From Polaribacter sejongensis (GTDB taxonomy: Bacteria; Bacteroidota; Bacteroidia; Flavobacteriales; Flavobacteriaceae): a DNA stretch of 64,000 bases. Below are positions 17,451 through 25,291 of the stretch, in pieces. Within the stretch, counting starts at the first letter, position 1; every line of letters starts with the position of its first letter. The translations under genes were made by a program, and so were the position numbers. Where the stretch lies: assembly GCF_038024065.1 (NCBI RefSeq), contig NZ_CP150667.1:1178001-1242000 (forward strand), written 5' to 3'. Under the pieces are notes generated by a model. That model saw nothing but the letters and a program-made list of their open reading frames with translations, did not search any database and had not been told where the DNA came from.

Positions 17451-19331
17451 ATGGAACAAAAAAAATTCGATATCAATTCTTTTATAGGAATGTTATTATT
17501 AGGAGGTATTTTATTATACTGGATTAACTCTACCAAACCAGATGAAACTACGGATCCTTCTACGAATACAGAACAAATTGTAGACACTACAAAAAACACA
17601 TCGAATAATTTTACAGAAAACACACCTGTTTTTGAAAACGATTCTTTAAAACAAATTGCATACACAACTAAACTTGGTGCTTTTGCACAAAGTGCAATAA
17701 AAGGTTCTAACGGTACTTCTGTTTTAGAAAATAACTTGGTTAAATTAACCGTTAGTAATAAAGGTGGACAAATTATAGAGGCTGAAATTAAGAATTATAA
17801 AACTCATGATTCTTTACCTTTATATATGATAAAAGACAAAAACGCGTCTTTTAACATCAATTTTGGTACTACAGACAATAGAATTTTAAACACCAAAGAC
17901 CTATTCTTTGAACCTACAGTTTCTAAAAATGGAGAAACGACTGTTCTTTCTATGAAGTTAAAAGTTTCAGACACTCAATTCTTAGAATATAGATATGAGA
18001 TGAAACCAGAAAATTACATGGTTAATTTTGCAGTTCGTTCTCAAGGTTTAAGCAATGTAATTAACTCTTCTACCCCAATTAATTTAGATTGGTCTTTAGA
18101 TGGTTATGCACATGAAAAGAGTGTAAAGACAGAAAACACCATGTATTCTCATCTTTATTATAAAACAGAAGATGATGTAGATTATTTGAATGCTGGTAAC
18201 ACAGAAATTTTAAATGATGTTGATTGGATTTCTTATAAACAACACTTCTTTACGTCTATCTTATTAACTGATACTCCTTTTAATAACAGTACTGTAACTT
18301 CTACAGATCTTATTAAAAATGAAGAATTAGATACGGTTTTTACAAAACGATATGAATTAAAAACTCCGTTAGAATTAGCTAGTGGTGAGTTAAATTATAA
18401 CATGAAATGGTTCTACGGACCAAGTGATTATAATTTATTAAAGACTTTTGAAGGTACTGATTTAGATCATACAGCAGATTTAGGTTGGGGAATTTTTGGT
18501 TTCTTAAACAGAACTGTATTTTACCCAGTATTTAATTTCTTAAAAGGATTCTTATCTAACTACGGATTAATTATTATTTTAATGACTATTGTTGTTAGAA
18601 TCATCATGTCTCCGTTAGTTTATAAATCTTATTTATCTAGTGCTAAAATGAAGGTAATTAGACCTGAATTAACAGCTTTAAATGATAAGTATCCAGGAAA
18701 AGAAAATGCTATGAAACGTCAGCAAGAAACCATGGCTATTCAGCGTAAAGCTGGTGTAAGCATGTTATCTGGTTGTATTCCTGCAATATTACAAATGCCA
18801 GTTTTCTTTGCATTATTCAAGTTTTTCCCAACAAACTTAGCTTTAAGACAAGAGAACTTTTTATGGGCAAATGATTTATCTTCTTATGATATGATTTATC
18901 AATTGCCAATTAAAATACCTTTTTATGGAGATCACGTAAGTTTATTTCCAATATTAGCTTCTGTCGCAATTTTCTTTTACATGAAAATGAACCAAAGTCA
19001 GCAAGCAAATATGCAGCCACCTACACAAGAAGGTATGCCTGATATGGGAAAAATGATGAAGTATATGATTTACTTCTCTCCTATTATGATGTTGTTTTTC
19101 TTTAACAACTACGCAAGTTCATTAAGTTTGTACTACTTTATTTCTAACTTACTAACGATTGTTATTATGTTGGTAATTAAGAATTTTGTTATTGATGAAG
19201 ATAAAATTCATGCTCAAATAGAAGAAAACAAAAAGAAACCGGAAAAGAAGAAAAGTAAATTCCGTCAAAAAATAGACGATGCTATGAAGCAAGCACAAGA
19301 GCAACAAGCACAACAAAAGAAAGGTAAATAG
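17451..19331 (+). CDS. yidC: Membrane protein insertase YidC
   Basis: A 626-residue inner-membrane insertase that works with SecYEG or alone. The first membrane segment is at about 9-25 ('FIGMLLLGGILLYWI'). A large periplasmic domain occupies about 60-340, and the conserved 60KD_IMP core follows with five membrane segments, starting 'FFNRTVFYPVFNFLKGF'-like at ~350. The core includes 'IIMSPLVYKSYLSSAKM' and 'GCIPAILQMPVFFALFKFF'. The tail is very Lys/Gln-rich, as in Bacteroidota YidC. It has its own promoter and a strong terminator, so it is a single-gene unit. Confidence 0.95.
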   Translation: MEQKKFDINSFIGMLLLGGILLYWINSTKPDETTDPSTNTEQIVDTTKNTSNNFTENTPVFENDSLKQIAYTTKLGAFAQSAIKGSNGTSVLENNLVKLTVSNKGGQIIEAEIKNYKTHDSLPLYMIKDKNASFNINFGTTDNRILNTKDLFFEPTVSKNGETTVLSMKLKVSDTQFLEYRYEMKPENYMVNFAVRSQGLSNVINSSTPINLDWSLDGYAHEKSVKTENTMYSHLYYKTEDDVDYLNAGNTEILNDVDWISYKQHFFTSILLTDTPFNNSTVTSTDLIKNEELDTVFTKRYELKTPLELASGELNYNMKWFYGPSDYNLLKTFEGTDLDHTADLGWGIFGFLNRTVFYPVFNFLKGFLSNYGLIIILMTIVVRIIMSPLVYKSYLSSAKMKVIRPELTALNDKYPGKENAMKRQQETMAIQRKAGVSMLSGCIPAILQMPVFFALFKFFPTNLALRQENFLWANDLSSYDMIYQLPIKIPFYGDHVSLFPILASVAIFFYMKMNQSQQANMQPPTQEGMPDMGKMMKYMIYFSPIMMLFFFNNYASSLSLYYFISNLLTIVIMLVIKNFVIDEDKIHAQIEENKKKPEKKKSKFRQKIDDAMKQAQEQQAQQKKGK

Positions 19332-19356
19332 TAAATAAAACCTTACATCATAAAAA

Positions 19357-19386
19357 AACCAAAACTTAATTGTTTTGGTTTTTTTT
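19357..19386 (+). terminator. yidC: yidC intrinsic terminator
   Basis: A 9-bp perfect stem (AACCAAAAC 19357-19365 with GTTTTGGTT 19372-19380) followed by a long T-run, 26 bases after the yidC stop. The preceding A-run makes it potentially bidirectional. Confidence 0.88.
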
Positions 19387-19750
19387 GTTTAAAAAGGGAG
19401 CTTTTATATTATTACTTTAACACCAAAAAAGTAAATTAGCTGCTTATAATTAGCTTTAGTTAGCAGCATTTTATTAACGCTAATAATGCTATATATTTAA
19501 TAAAAGTAAAAGAAACAACTCCACAGACAAAACAATTATGCCTTAGAATTTAGCGAACTTACGGAAACCCGTAAGTTTATTTAAAAAAATGAAAGTAATT
19601 TTAAGTTATTAAAATATAAGTTAAATCTTAATTTAATTTATCCAAAAACATTGAACTTATTTAAGTAAAATAGATCACAATAAATAATGTCTGAACAAGC
19701 TGAAAAAGGACTTTAAAAAGGAGTAGGCAAAATTATATAACATCAATTAA
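19387..19750. other. Intergenic stretch with one strong hairpin
   Basis: About 360 A/T-rich bases between yidC and the lipoprotein gene. No plausible protein frame was found. A perfect 9-bp hairpin (AACTTACGG 19556-19564 with CCGTAAGTT 19569-19577, loop AAAC) stands out by its G/C content and could be the end of a small transcript or a leader structure. A nine-codon frame at 19687 has no support as a gene. Confidence 0.45.
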
Positions 19751-20107
19751 ATGAAAAAAACTTTTATTATTATGGTTATTGCTGCTGCACTAACATCATG
19801 TAAAACATCAAGCTTATATAGTGGCGGTTATCAACAACAAAATCAGACTCAAACAATTTTATCAAGTTCAAATTTTAATGTACTAGGTAGTTTTACAGGT
19901 ACAGTTACAGAAAAAATATTGACAGGAAACATTACAAATAAAGAAGGAATTATCTCTAGAGCTAAAGCTAAAATGTTAGAACAAGCAAAAGCAGCTGGTG
20001 TAGAATTAATTGGTAGTAGAGCTCTTGTAAACGTATCTGTTGATTTAATTGAAACTAAAAAAAGAGTTTCAGCAACTATGACTGCAGAAATAATAGAGTT
20101 TAAATAA
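19751..20107 (+). CDS. Small putative lipoprotein
   Basis: A 118-residue protein of unknown function. The N-terminus is a lipoprotein signal with lipobox L14-T-S-C17, so the mature protein should be lipid-anchored at C17. After a Gly/Gln-rich linker the domain reads 'FNVLGSFTGTVTEKIL', a helix 'ISRAKAKMLEQAKAAGVELIG' and two strands ending 'SATMTAEIIEF'. The strand-helix-strand pattern resembles small flavobacterial lipoproteins, possibly the DUF6567 group; that label is uncertain. The ATG follows an A-rich leader. The next gene, a 51-residue membrane protein, is co-oriented 69 bases downstream and may share the transcript. Confidence 0.75.
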   Translation: MKKTFIIMVIAAALTSCKTSSLYSGGYQQQNQTQTILSSSNFNVLGSFTGTVTEKILTGNITNKEGIISRAKAKMLEQAKAAGVELIGSRALVNVSVDLIETKKRVSATMTAEIIEFK

Positions 20108-20176
20108 TAACTGAGATCGGTTTTTTAAAGCAGTAACTTTAATAAAAGTAATAACAAATAACCTAAATTTAATAAT

Positions 20177-20332
20177 ATGGATTTTATTATCGGACTTGTA
20201 ATAATCGTTGTAATCGTTTTTTTAATAAGAGCATTTGGAGCGTGGATGCTTAGAATTGATGAAGTTATTACTAATCAAAAATCAATTTTAGAAGAATTAA
20301 AAAAAGCTAATTCAAAGAAACAAGTTGAATAA
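20177..20332 (+). CDS. 51-residue single-pass membrane protein
   Basis: A short frame from ATG 20177 to TAA 20332. Residues 3-19 are almost entirely Ile/Val/Leu/Phe and form one membrane segment ('IIGLVIIVVIVFLI'). After it come R-A-F-G-A-W and an amphipathic charged helix ('LRIDEVITNQKSILEELKKA') predicted to be cytoplasmic. The clean split between hydrophobic and charged halves, the A-rich upstream region and the strong terminator 20 bases after the stop argue for a real gene. It follows the lipoprotein gene in the same direction. No function can be assigned. Confidence 0.65.
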   Translation: MDFIIGLVIIVVIVFLIRAFGAWMLRIDEVITNQKSILEELKKANSKKQVE

Positions 20333-20352
20333 ATAATTACAAAATTGATATA

Positions 20353-20402
20353 AAAAAGCCTTTAAAAGACTGAAATTTATTCAGTTTTTTAAAGGCTTTT
20401 TT
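20353..20402 (+). terminator. Long intrinsic terminator
   Basis: An extended hairpin with arms running from AAAAAGCCTTTAAAA (from 20354) through ACTGAA, loop ATTTA, then TTCAGT back to TTTAAAGGCTTTTTT (to 20402), with small internal mismatches. It closes the lipoprotein/small-protein unit. Confidence 0.85.
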
Positions 20403-20431
20403 CATTAAATTTATCTAAAAGTTTACCAACA

Positions 20432-20506
20432 AGTCTAGCCCTGATTGAAGTGGTATCCTTTTTGTTTTTCACAAAAAGATATAACGGAAAGCAGGAAATA
20501 GCTTCA
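20432..20506 (+). repeat. Structured 3' element, member 2
   Basis: A G/C-richer block just after the terminator of the small-protein gene. It has an inner hairpin (CTTTTTGT ending 20465 with ACAAAAAG from 20471) and an outer pairing of CCTG with CAGG and CTA with TAG. The ordered blocks GATTGAA (20443-20449), ATCCTTTTT (20455-20463) and AAAAAGAT (20473-20480) match member 1 at 3652-3742 read on its minus strand. Both lie 3' of a gene in the sense orientation. Its end abuts the palindromic element copy at 20496. Confidence 0.5.
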
Positions 20507-20676
20507 AAAAAAAAAGAAGTTATCTAAAAAAAGATTTTTTGTCAATCTGAATTTATTTCAGATTCTTATGAAGATTGAACTTCAATAAGTTGAGATACTG
20601 AAACAAGTTCAGTATGACAAGATTTAACCTTTTTTAGATAACTTCTTTACTATTATAGTATAAATTGCTTTGTAAA
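20496..20676. repeat. MITE-like palindromic element, copy A
   Basis: About 181 bases nearly identical to 22207-22384 and in the same orientation. The core is bounded by perfect 19-bp inverted repeats (AAAGAAGTTATCTAAAAAA at 20513-20531 and its complement at 20630-20648). Inside are two smaller hairpins: ATCTGAA../TTCAGAT near 20546-20564 and ATACTGAA/TTCAGTAT near 20596-20616. About 28 bases after the right inverted repeat are also conserved. It encodes no protein. Confidence 0.8.
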
Positions 20677-20920
20677 AAAAAGACACTATCCTAAAATCTG
20701 TGTAAGTTAAAAACTAACAACCTATAAAATATTTTTGATATTTTACTAAAAAAAGAATCAATATAGAATTATTACATCCAATTTCCCCCAGTATTCCTCT
20801 ATAATTAGCTGTTTTAAATTATATTTTTATTCCCTTAAATCATCGGTTCAAGAGAATACACCAACTATATTGGTATTTAAAATTCTTTTTTAAGCTATAT
20901 TTAATTTATTATATACAGTA
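20677..20920. other. Intergenic stretch without recognised feature
   Basis: About 240 A/T-rich bases between palindromic element copy A and the end of the azoreductase gene. I see no coding frame, no clear terminator for the azoreductase gene and no further repeat copy. Confidence 0.45.
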
Positions 20921-21535
20921 TTAATACCATTTATTGCTTAGAACTTCGACTTCTTGTTTAGCTTTTTCCAAAATTTCTGTCGCTTTGTCTTGGTATTGTT
21001 GTAAGCCAAATGCTGTAATACTTTCTGATAGTATGCCCATAAATCCAAAACAGGTAGCAACTAACGGAGATCCAAAATTAACATTTTTTAATGGTTCACT
21101 ATTAAAATCGCCTCCACTTGTCATTAGTAATACTGCTTGCTTATTCTCACACAACCCTTTAGGCCCTGTTGCTGTTTGTGTAAATGTTTTACCCGCACTA
21201 ATTACGGTATCAAACCATGCTTTTACAGTAGCAGGAATTGAAAAATTATAAAGAGGACTTGCTAAAACAATAAAGTCGGCATCTAGTATTTGTTGTACTA
21301 TTTTATCATTATGATACATTCTTTTTTGTTCATCTTCACTTAAATCTACACCACCAAAATTTCTTTTTACATATAGATTAAGGTTTTCTTCTAACAATAA
21401 ATCAGGAGCTGTTTTAGCCAAATCTAAAACAGTAATTTTTGTTTTATCTTTATTTAATGCTGTAAAATGATCTACTAATATTTTAGTATTAGACCCTATT
21501 CTTGGTGTATAATTTACAATTAATGTGTTTTTCAT
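20921..21535 (-). CDS. FMN-dependent NADH-azoreductase / quinone reductase
   Basis: A 204-residue flavodoxin-fold enzyme that reduces quinones and azo compounds with NADH. Start 'LIVNYTPRIGSNTK' is the FMN phosphate-binding loop; 'ASPLYNFSIPATVKAWFDTV' and 'AGKTF' are the AzoR-family core, and 'VLLMTSGGDF' is the third flavin-contact region. The frame is open upstream to 21583, but the ATG at 21535 aligns with AzoR starts. It is divergent from an HxlR regulator across a 114-base region with a large palindrome, matching the layout of stress-controlled azoreductases. The pair lies between two copies of a palindromic element. Confidence 0.87.
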   Translation of the reverse strand: MKNTLIVNYTPRIGSNTKILVDHFTALNKDKTKITVLDLAKTAPDLLLEENLNLYVKRNFGGVDLSEDEQKRMYHNDKIVQQILDADFIVLASPLYNFSIPATVKAWFDTVISAGKTFTQTATGPKGLCENKQAVLLMTSGGDFNSEPLKNVNFGSPLVATCFGFMGILSESITAFGLQQYQDKATEILEKAKQEVEVLSNKWY

Positions 21536-21557
21536 CTTCTTATCTTTATTTATAACA

Positions 21558-21565
21558 CAAAAATA
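21558..21565 (-). promoter_or_regulatory. -7 box of the azoreductase gene
   Basis: Minus-strand TATTTTTG, an exact match to TAnnTTTG, lies 23 bases before the ATG. No good TTTG is found at 19-base spacing, which fits a regulated promoter. Confidence 0.5.
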
Positions 21566-21591
21566 TATAATTTTGCTATACAATGTATATC

Positions 21592-21627
21592 GGTATACTA
21601 AAGTATAGTAGTATACTTTAGTATACC
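21592..21627. promoter_or_regulatory. Probable HxlR operator, 16-bp perfect inverted repeat
   Basis: Arms GGTATACTAAAGTATA (21592-21607) and its exact complement (21612-21627) are separated by GTAG. Within each arm the half-site GTATACT recurs, giving four GTATA-type blocks with regular spacing. It lies in the shared region between azoR and hxlR, 22 bases before the hxlR ATG and just upstream of the azoR -7 box. One site could therefore control both genes. Confidence 0.75.
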
Positions 21628-21649
21628 AATAATCTATTTTAAGAGTATT

Positions 21650-22024
21650 ATGAATTTAGAAAATAAACATAAAGAGATACACACACATCAAGAATGTAAG
21701 ACTTTTATTCTTCCGGTGCGTGATGTCCTTGAACTGATAGGCGGAAAATGGAGATTGCCTATAATTATTGCACTTTCATTTCAAAACCACCGATTTAAAG
21801 AGTTAGAGCGTCAAATAGTAGGAATTACTCCTAGAATGTTATCTAAAGAATTAAAGGATTTAGAAGTAAATGGATTGGTAAATAGAACTGTTTTTGATAC
21901 AATGCCAGTATCTGTAGAGTATAGCCTTACCGATTACGGAAAATCTTTAGATAAAGTAATAGAAACTATAAGAGATTGGGGTGTAAAACACAGAACAAAA
22001 ATAATAACAGACGAAACTCGTTAA
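21650..22024 (+). CDS. HxlR-family transcription regulator
   Basis: A 124-residue winged-helix regulator. The HxlR core spans about 23-105, with 'VLELIGGKWRLPIIIAL', the recognition region 'GITPRMLSKELKDLEVNGLV' and the wing 'VEYSLTDYGKSL'. There is one cysteine near the N-terminus (C16, 'HQECKTF'). In YodB and HypR of Bacillus a cysteine in this region senses quinones or disulfide stress; the same role here is inference. It is divergent from an azoreductase gene, as YodB controls azoR1. A large palindrome in the shared upstream region is the likely binding site. Confidence 0.87.
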   Translation: MNLENKHKEIHTHQECKTFILPVRDVLELIGGKWRLPIIIALSFQNHRFKELERQIVGITPRMLSKELKDLEVNGLVNRTVFDTMPVSVEYSLTDYGKSLDKVIETIRDWGVKHRTKIITDETR

Positions 22025-22206
22025 AATTAGTAGAAAGAAAAACATCCAAATATAGGTCTAGAAATAATTAAGCTTTTTCTTCATAACCAAAGCTTACAAA
22101 CAAATCTATCCTTTATTGAAGCAATTTTTTGAGCTCTTTTTTATTCCTTTTCAGGATAAAATAAGCGAGTGTCTTTCGACTACGCTCAATATAAACTCCA
22201 AGCATT
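22025..22206. other. Intergenic stretch, possible repeat remnants
   Basis: About 180 bases between hxlR and palindromic element copy B. No coding frame. A segment near 22172-22200 (TTTCGACTACGCTCAATAT) resembles, from memory, fragments of short dispersed repeats in related genomes; nothing here establishes that. Confidence 0.3.
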
Positions 22207-22384
22207 AAATAGCCTCAAAAAAAAGAAGTTATCTAAAAAAAGATTTTTGTCAATCTGAATTTATTTCAGATTCTTATGAAGATTGAACTTCAATAAGTTG
22301 AGATACTGAAACAAGTTCAGTATGACAAGATTTAACCTTTTTTAGATAACTTCTTTACTATTATAGTATAGATTGCTTTGTAAA
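22207..22384. repeat. MITE-like palindromic element, copy B
   Basis: About 178 bases, direct repeat of 20496-20676 with only a few differences (shorter A and T runs, TATAG for TATAA near the right end, CCTC for CTTC at the left). The perfect 19-bp terminal inverted repeats are at 22222-22240 and 22338-22356, with the same two internal hairpins. It ends 20 bases from the stop of the RNA methyltransferase gene. The near identity suggests recent copying. Confidence 0.8.
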
Positions 22385-22404
22385 CTCGCAATAACAAAAA
22401 GAAT

Positions 22405-23610
22405 CTAATCTTCCGTTTCTGTTTCTACTTCTGTATCTGAATCCTCTTTACGTTCTTTAAACTTACGAGTTCCTTCATACAAATCGTACTTTACAAACTT
22501 ACAGTTTAAATCTCCATTTTTAAGGGCAATTCTTTTAGAAGTCCTTAGTCCTACGCATTTTAAAGCATCTGTATCTGAAGTAATTAACCAAGCTGTAGAA
22601 CCAGGATAATTATTTTTAAGTGTATCTCCTATTTTCTTATAAAACTCTTCTGTATCAATGTTTAAACGCTCACCATAAGGTGGATTAAATAAAATAGTAG
22701 TGTTACCAAAAACTTCTTTTGTTGAGTTAAAAAAGTTAACGTGGTGCACCCCTATAAAATCATCTAAATTGGCATTTGCAACATTGTCTTGTGCTTTTTG
22801 TACCGCAGAAGGCGCTTTATCAAACCCCATTATTTTAAAATGAGAAGAACGTATTTTCTTTAATAAGGATTCTTGAATGGTAAAATACAAATCTTCATCA
22901 TAATCTTTCCAATTCTCAAAAGCGAATAATTTTCTGTTGATGTTTGCCGGAATATTACAGGCAATCATAGCAGCTTCAATTAAAATGGTACCAGAACCAC
23001 ACATTGGGTCTATAAAGTTTTCCTCTCCAGTATAACCAGACAATAAAACCATACCTGCAGCCAAAACTTCGTTTATTGGCGCAATATTAGTCGCTGTTCT
23101 ATACCCTCTTTTATGCAAAGAATCTCCGGATGAATCTAAAGAAACGGTTAACCAGTCTTTTTGAATGTGAATGTGAATTTTTAAATCTGGATAATCTAAA
23201 TCTACATTTGGTCTTTTACTATATTTATGTCTAAAGTAATCTGCAATTGCATCTTTAGATTTTAAAGAGATATAATGTGAGTTAGACGTAAAATTCTTAG
23301 AATTTACGACAGCTCCTATTGCAAAGGTACCTTCAGTTTCTAAATAGTTTTCCCATTTAATTTTCTGAATTGCTTCGTACAAATCTTCTTCATCGTAGAT
23401 TTTACAAACTTTAATAGGTTTTAAAATTCTTACAGCTGTTCTTAAAGCAATATTTGCTTTGTACATAAAACCGCTATCCCCTCTAAAAGAAACCATTCTA
23501 ACTCCCTCATTAACATCTTGTGCTCCTAGGTCTCTTAACTCTTTTGCCAAAACACCCTCTAAACCGAAAAGTGTTGTTGCTGTCATTTTAAAATCTTTGT
23601 TCATGCTCAT
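22405..23610 (-). CDS. THUMP-domain class I RNA methyltransferase (RlmL/Trm14-like)
   Basis: A 401-residue S-adenosylmethionine-dependent rRNA or tRNA guanine-N2 methyltransferase. A ferredoxin-like and THUMP region occupies about 1-165. The Rossmann methyltransferase domain has motif I 'DPMCGSGTILIEAA' (201-214) and the catalytic N-P-P-Y (309-312). This matches the N-terminal half of E. coli RlmL; the RlmK half is absent, as usual in Bacteroidota. The C-terminal tail is acidic (Glu/Asp/Thr). ATGs at 23610 and 23604 are equally good starts. A perfect -7 box (TATTTTTG, 23629-23622) precedes it. Confidence 0.88.
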   Translation of the reverse strand: MSMNKDFKMTATTLFGLEGVLAKELRDLGAQDVNEGVRMVSFRGDSGFMYKANIALRTAVRILKPIKVCKIYDEEDLYEAIQKIKWENYLETEGTFAIGAVVNSKNFTSNSHYISLKSKDAIADYFRHKYSKRPNVDLDYPDLKIHIHIQKDWLTVSLDSSGDSLHKRGYRTATNIAPINEVLAAGMVLLSGYTGEENFIDPMCGSGTILIEAAMIACNIPANINRKLFAFENWKDYDEDLYFTIQESLLKKIRSSHFKIMGFDKAPSAVQKAQDNVANANLDDFIGVHHVNFFNSTKEVFGNTTILFNPPYGERLNIDTEEFYKKIGDTLKNNYPGSTAWLITSDTDALKCVGLRTSKRIALKNGDLNCKFVKYDLYEGTRKFKERKEDSDTEVETETED

Positions 23611-23784
23611 AAAATTGACTGCAAAAATACTATTTATAAATAGCTTTTATACTAATTAAGAAATTCATTTTACAGAACGTAAGATTTGGTTACTTTTACA
23701 GACTGAAATGTCTATAATGGCAAAAGGCTAAGAATAGCCAATAGCAATGAAAGTAATTCGCTGGTTATTGCAAATTTTATAAAA

Positions 23785-24510
23785 ATGAAAACAAAAGATT
23801 GGTTTACAGATTGGTTTAATACCCCTTACTATCACACACTTTACAAGGAACGAAATGACGATGAAGCGCAATTGTTTATGAAGAATATTACTTCTTTTTT
23901 AAGCTTGCCAAAAACAACGCATATTTTAGATTTACCATGTGGTAAAGGGCGTCATTCTGTGTTTTTAAACTCTTTAGGTTATACTGTTACTGGTGGTGAT
24001 TTGGCAGAAAACAGTATTAATGCTGCAAAAGAATTTGAAAATAATACATTAAAATTTAATGTGCATGACATGCGCAAACCTTTTCATCATACGTATGATG
24101 CTATTTTTAACTTATTTACAAGTTTCGGGTATTTTAAAGACGATAAAGAGGATATTTTAATTCTAGAAAACATTAAAAACGGCCTGAACAAAGACGGATT
24201 TTTTGTATTTGACTTTTTAAATGCCGAAAAAGTAAAGCTGAATTTAGTGAAGAAGGAAACAAAAACTGTAGACAACATCACTTTTCATATTGAAAGAGAA
24301 ATAAAAGATGGGTTTATCTTAAAGCATATTTCTTTCTTTGCTGATGGAGAAAACCACTCTTATACAGAACAAGTAAAGTATTTAGACCTTGCTAAAATGA
24401 CCACATTTTTAGAAAAAGTAGGATTTACAATTACAAGCGTTTTTGGAAATTACAACTTAGATAACTTTGAAGCTAAAACTTCTGATCGATTAATTATTAT
24501 TGCAAAATGA
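23785..24510 (+). CDS. Class I SAM-dependent methyltransferase
   Basis: A 241-residue soluble methyltransferase of unknown substrate. Motif I is 'ILDLPCGKGRHSVFL' near residues 49-63, followed by the acidic end of strand two 'TGGDLAENSI' and the post-I 'FDVH/NVHDM' region. The Tyr-rich N-terminus 'WFTDWFNTPYYHTLY' is shared by many Bacteroidota proteins of this group. The stop overlaps the start of the ZIP transporter by four bases (ATGA), so the two are translationally coupled. No metal-related motif is seen in the methyltransferase itself. Confidence 0.85.
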   Translation: MKTKDWFTDWFNTPYYHTLYKERNDDEAQLFMKNITSFLSLPKTTHILDLPCGKGRHSVFLNSLGYTVTGGDLAENSINAAKEFENNTLKFNVHDMRKPFHHTYDAIFNLFTSFGYFKDDKEDILILENIKNGLNKDGFFVFDFLNAEKVKLNLVKKETKTVDNITFHIEREIKDGFILKHISFFADGENHSYTEQVKYLDLAKMTTFLEKVGFTITSVFGNYNLDNFEAKTSDRLIIIAK

Positions 24511-25184
24511 GTTATGTCTTATTATTAACAGCAGTTTTTATTGGTTCTTTACTGGTCTATATAATAAAACCAAGTAAAAAAGCTGTTCGTCTATTATTAG
24601 CTTTTAGTGGTGCCTATTTGTTATCTGTTACTATTCTACATTTACTGCCAGAAGTATATGCTGAAACTACAGAATATAAAAAAATAGGAATTTTTATATT
24701 AATCGGAATTATTATTCAGTCTGTATTAGAATCTTTTTCTAAAGGAGCAGAACACGGACATATTCATATTCATTCTGATGGTAAAGAGTTTCCAACCTTG
24801 TTATTTATAAGTTTGTCTTTACATGCCTTTTCCGAAGGTTTACCTATTCATCACGCAGGTGATAATTTGTTATGGGCAATTATAGTGCATAAAATACCAA
24901 TTGCATTTGTTTTAACAACCTTTTTAATTCAGACAAAATATTCTAAAAAAATAACGTTTATTTTCTTGATTGTTTTTGCATTGATGAGTCCTCTTGGATT
25001 ATTATTAGGTGATAAAATTCCATTTTTCACAACCTATGCAAAAGAAATAACAGCTATAATTATTGGTGTCTTTCTTCACATTTCTACCATTATTCTTTTT
25101 GAAGGCTCTGAAAATCATAAATTTAATTTGAAAAAATTTATTGCCATTATTTTAGGAGTATTACTTACTATTTTTACTTTATAG
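24507..25184 (+). CDS. ZIP-family metal transporter
   Basis: A 225-residue inner-membrane protein with seven or eight hydrophobic segments. ZIP hallmarks are visible: 'HLLPEVYAET' in an early helix, a His-rich loop 'GAEHGHIHIHSDG' near 80-92, 'LHAFSEGLPIHHA' (the metal-binding HxxxE helix) and 'IVHKIPIAFVL' in the next helix. It should import zinc or another divalent metal. It shares a four-base overlap with the upstream methyltransferase gene. A 20-bp perfect hairpin terminator follows. Metal specificity cannot be read from sequence. Confidence 0.87.
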   Translation: MSYVLLLTAVFIGSLLVYIIKPSKKAVRLLLAFSGAYLLSVTILHLLPEVYAETTEYKKIGIFILIGIIIQSVLESFSKGAEHGHIHIHSDGKEFPTLLFISLSLHAFSEGLPIHHAGDNLLWAIIVHKIPIAFVLTTFLIQTKYSKKITFIFLIVFALMSPLGLLLGDKIPFFTTYAKEITAIIIGVFLHISTIILFEGSENHKFNLKKFIAIILGVLLTIFTL

Positions 25185-25200
25185 TTTTTTACTTCTTTTA

Positions 25201-25242
25201 CAATACAAAAAAGCACCTATTTATAGGTGCTTTTTTGTATTG
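25201..25242. terminator. Bidirectional terminator between ZIP gene and recQ
   Basis: A perfect inverted repeat with 20-base arms (25201-25220 and 25223-25242), central part AAGCACCTAT / ATAGGTGCTT flanked by A6 and T6. It works in both directions and separates the two convergent genes. Confidence 0.92.
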
Positions 25243-25291
25243 TAATAAATATTCTACTAATAATTTTATTTGTTCTCTTTAAGAACTAGTA

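Noticed and set aside
19687..19716. Nine-codon frame starting ATGTCTGAACAAGC
   Set aside because: Too short and without any conserved neighbour or signal; no support as a leader peptide.
20496..22384. Possibility that the two repeats are a CRISPR array
   Set aside because: Only two copies 1.7 kb apart with genes between and terminal inverted repeats; no spacer structure and no cas genes.
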